A stretch of 8,289 nucleotides of DNA. It comes from Phycisphaerae bacterium. GTDB taxonomy: Bacteria; Planctomycetota; Phycisphaerae; Sedimentisphaerales; UBA12454. Of this stretch, positions 5,978 to 8,289 are shown piece after piece. The first letter of the stretch is position 1; each line of letters begins with the position of its first letter. The DNA lies in NCBI GenBank assembly GCA_028712345.1, contig JAQTQF010000069.1:1-8289 (forward strand). The letters run 5' to 3'. The translations under genes were made by a program, and so were the position numbers. Under the pieces are notes generated by a model, which saw nothing but the letters and a program-made list of their open reading frames with translations, searched no databases and was not told where the DNA came from.

Positions 5978-8289
5978 AGACTTGAAAAAATTGTTCTGGA
6001 CGGCTTTAAAAGTTTTGCCGACAAAACGGAATTCACATTTAACCAGCAGATAACCGCCATAGTCGGACCAAACGGATGTGGCAAAAGCAATGTAGTCGAT
6101 GCCCTCAAATGGGTACTTGGCGAACAAAGCACAAAAAGTCTCCGTTCAGGCCAGATGGCTGATGTCATATTCAGCGGCTCTGCCGCTCGCAAACCGGTGG
6201 GACTGGCCCAGGTGAGCCTGCATTTTTCACAGGCTTCATCGCTCGGATTAGAGCAGGATGACCTTGTAATCACGCGAAGACTCTACCGCAGCGGTGAGAG
6301 TGAATATCTAATCAATAACAAAATCAGCAGACTAAAAGATGTCCGCGAAATGTTTATGGATACCGGCATCGGCGTAAGAGCTTATTCCATTATCGAACAG
6401 GGACAAATCGCACAGCTTTTAACCGCTTCTAAAACTGACAGGAGAGCTATATTTGAAGAAGCGGCAGGGGTAAGCAAATACAAGTCGCAGAAAAAAGAGG
6501 CCCTGCGCAAACTCGAAAGAACCGAGCAAAATCTTCTGCGGCTTGCCGATATTGTCGGCGAAGTACAAAAACAGCTTCGCAGCATAAAGCTTCAGGCAGG
6601 AAAAGCGCGAAGCTATCTGCAGTACAGCCAGAGACTCAAGGAGCTGCGGGTCAGCTTTTCGCTTGCCCAGTTCCATCAGTTGAAAACTGATGCCAATGAA
6701 AAAAATAAAAGTCTCGATGAAATGCAGAATCAGTTTGCATCCGTCGCAGCCGAAGTCGCGGAAAAAGACTCCCGCCTCAGCAATATGTCAACGGAAATTA
6801 TCGATAAGGAAAATGAAATCAACCGCTGCGACAATACTCTCGTTTCAATAACCGGTAAAATTGAACAGCAGCAGCAGAGAATTGAATTCCTGCATAAAAG
6901 AATTGAAGAACTGCAAATCAGAAGCTCGACTGAACAGCAGCAAACGCAGATTCTTGACCGGCAAATCAGCGATTTCGAAAAACAGCTCAAACAGTGTGCA
7001 ACCGATGCCGAGGAAATTGAAAAAGTAATCGCTGAAAAATCCGAAGAACTTGAAAAGCTTCAGCAGCATATACGAAGCGTCAATATGGAATGTGCCGAGC
7101 TGGAAAGCCAGCTTCAGGACGAAAAATCCGGCATTATTGATATCGTAAGAAAAACCGCCCAGCTCCACAATGAAATTCAAAGCATAACGGTTTATCGCAA
7201 TAATCTTCACGGCCAGAAAGACAGACTCAGCGGAAAAGTTTCGCAAAGCACTCAGCAGCTCGAGCAAATGCTCGCGGCAAAAGCGCAGAATCAGGCCCGG
7301 CTTAATGACATTAACAAGGTTATCGCCGAACTTCAGGACAAACTGGCTGATAAGCGAGAACAGATAAAAAATATCGATGCCAATGTCGCACAAACTACCG
7401 AACAGCTCGCAAACCATAGAGAAAAACGAAGTGCGGTACAAAGTGAAATAACCGTTCTTGCTGATATGGAAAACAAACGGCAGGGAATCGATAAAGCCGT
7501 TAAGGAACTGCTGAGAGTAGCGGCTGAGAAAAACAAAACATATATCGAAGGCATCATTGCCGATGTTGTAAGGGCACAGCCTGAATATGCGACGGCAATT
7601 GAAGCGGCGCTCGAAGGTAAAACCGATGCCGTGATTGTAAGCGATACGAATATCCTAATAGGCGACATTGAAATCCTCAATCAGTCGCAGGGAAGAGTAA
7701 GATTCATCCGCAAAGACAGAACAGAACCGTTTGTCGATAACGGCAGTTTTTCAGGCTCCGACAGCATTATCGGCAGAGCAGTCGAGTTTGTAAGCTTTGA
7801 CGCTCAATACGCACCGCTTGTATGGAATCTGCTGGGCAAAACGCTCATAGTCGATTCAATCGAAAAAGCTCTCGAACTGTCGCAGCTATGCGGACAAGGG
7901 TATAGCTTTGTTACGACAGCGGGTCAAATACTCAACAGCGACGGCAGCATCGCCGCCGGTCCAATCGGAAAGGCCGTCGGCCTTATCTCTCGAAAGAGCA
8001 GACTGACACAGTTAAAGCAGGAAATGGGGCAAATTTCAGATACGATAAAACAGCTTGAAGAAAAACTCACCGACGATGTCAGGCAGAATGAGCATCTCGA
8101 AAGATTGTGCAAGGACTTCAGAACCAGCGTATATGAAGCCAACACGGAAAAGACAAATGTCGCATCCGACCTGAATGTCGTCGAGCAGAACATTAAACGA
8201 ATTACCGATGAGCAGCCGATTTTGGCGAGTGAAATTGAGCAGCTCGAAAAACAAATTTCGCAGACCGTTGAGACTGAATATACATCCAA
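5975..8289 (+). CDS. smc: Chromosome segregation ATPase SMC (N-terminal 771 codons, 3' end outside window)
   Basis: SMC is the cytoplasmic ATPase that, with ScpA and ScpB, loops and compacts the chromosome. The visible 771 of roughly 1,150-1,200 expected residues hold the N-terminal head, the first coiled-coil arm, the hinge and the start of the returning arm. Head: GFKSFADKT at 10-18, Walker A GPNGCGKS at 31-38, DALKWVLGEQS at 42-52, the R-loop SLRSGQMADVIFSG at 55-68, the Q-loop IIEQGQI at 139-145 (Gln142), and FEEAAGVSKYK at 160-170. Coiled coil: about 170-515, rich in Glu, Gln, Lys and Leu with few prolines. Hinge: about 520-665, ending in a degenerate glycine stretch (DGSIAAGPIG) and then LISRKSRL. 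The ABC signature and Walker B motifs lie beyond the right edge, so completeness cannot be judged. The absence of stop codons across 2.3 kb and the correct domain order make this secure. SbcC and RecN are excluded by the SMC-specific head motifs and the hinge. Confidence 0.97.
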   Translation, partial: MRLEKIVLDGFKSFADKTEFTFNQQITAIVGPNGCGKSNVVDALKWVLGEQSTKSLRSGQMADVIFSGSAARKPVGLAQVSLHFSQASSLGLEQDDLVITRRLYRSGESEYLINNKISRLKDVREMFMDTGIGVRAYSIIEQGQIAQLLTASKTDRRAIFEEAAGVSKYKSQKKEALRKLERTEQNLLRLADIVGEVQKQLRSIKLQAGKARSYLQYSQRLKELRVSFSLAQFHQLKTDANEKNKSLDEMQNQFASVAAEVAEKDSRLSNMSTEIIDKENEINRCDNTLVSITGKIEQQQQRIEFLHKRIEELQIRSSTEQQQTQILDRQISDFEKQLKQCATDAEEIEKVIAEKSEELEKLQQHIRSVNMECAELESQLQDEKSGIIDIVRKTAQLHNEIQSITVYRNNLHGQKDRLSGKVSQSTQQLEQMLAAKAQNQARLNDINKVIAELQDKLADKREQIKNIDANVAQTTEQLANHREKRSAVQSEITVLADMENKRQGIDKAVKELLRVAAEKNKTYIEGIIADVVRAQPEYATAIEAALEGKTDAVIVSDTNILIGDIEILNQSQGRVRFIRKDRTEPFVDNGSFSGSDSIIGRAVEFVSFDAQYAPLVWNLLGKTLIVDSIEKALELSQLCGQGYSFVTTAGQILNSDGSIAAGPIGKAVGLISRKSRLTQLKQEMGQISDTIKQLEEKLTDDVRQNEHLERLCKDFRTSVYEANTEKTNVASDLNVVEQNIKRITDEQPILASEIEQLEKQISQTVETEYTS

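Noticed and set aside
6845..7441. Open frame of 198 codons on the minus strand, Leu/Phe-rich, membrane-like
   Set aside because: It lies wholly inside the SMC coiled-coil coding region. The antisense of Glu/Gln/Lys-rich codons naturally reads as Leu/Phe/Ser, and it has no recognisable motif.
7924..8289. Minus-strand Cys/Ser-rich open frame at the right edge
   Set aside because: It is antisense to the SMC hinge end and returning coil. The Cys/Ser richness mirrors Gln/Glu codons on the coding strand.
1..8289. CRISPR array, insertion sequence, phage, tRNA or rRNA
   Set aside because: I saw no regularly spaced repeats, transposase motifs, terminal inverted repeats or structural RNA signatures. 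The window is nearly filled by six conserved coding regions.

Overview
The window reads as an ordinary stretch of chromosome from a Gram-negative-type bacterium. Two products carry export signals: a lipoprotein MsrBA, and a protein related to the periplasmic flagellar P-ring protein FlgI. The moderate base composition, the P-ring-like protein carrying HEAT-type repeats away from any flagellar gene, and the style of the SMC hinge make me favour a planctomycete, perhaps Phycisphaerae-like. That is inference from recalled family resemblance, not proof. There is no sign of a mobile element, phage, CRISPR array, tRNA or rRNA.

Layout from left to right: (1) the last 102 codons of a NifS-type cysteine desulfurase on the + strand, ending at 311. 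(2) A convergent, fused methionine sulfoxide reductase MsrB-MsrA on the - strand (321-1313), predicted to be an exported lipoprotein, with a second well-formed translation start inside the gene. (3) A 170-base divergent promoter region, then dihydrolipoamide dehydrogenase on the + strand (1484-2893). (4) Convergent with it, an aldo/keto reductase of the YghZ/Gpr kind on the - strand (2910-3902). (5) A 177-base divergent promoter region with a good sigma-70-like promoter and an 11-base direct repeat. (6) A 580-residue exported protein on the + strand (4080-5822) whose ends match FlgI and whose middle is a HEAT-like helical repeat block. (7) A 152-base gap, then the first 771 codons of the chromosome-condensation ATPase SMC, starting at TTG 5975 and running off the right edge.

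The genes do not form one pathway. The left half has a loose redox and damage-repair theme: sulfur mobilisation, methionine sulfoxide repair, a flavin disulfide oxidoreductase and an NADPH-linked carbonyl reductase. Three of these genes alternate in strand, so they are separate transcription units and the theme may be chance. The FlgI-like gene and smc point the same way but are separated by 152 bases.

The most interesting object is the FlgI/HEAT protein. Its C-terminal segment still resembles the C-terminus of FlgI, so the HEAT block looks inserted within the P-ring fold rather than appended. Second is the possible dual start of msrBA, which could yield exported and cytosolic forms from one gene. 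I see no convincing wholly new multi-gene system in this window.
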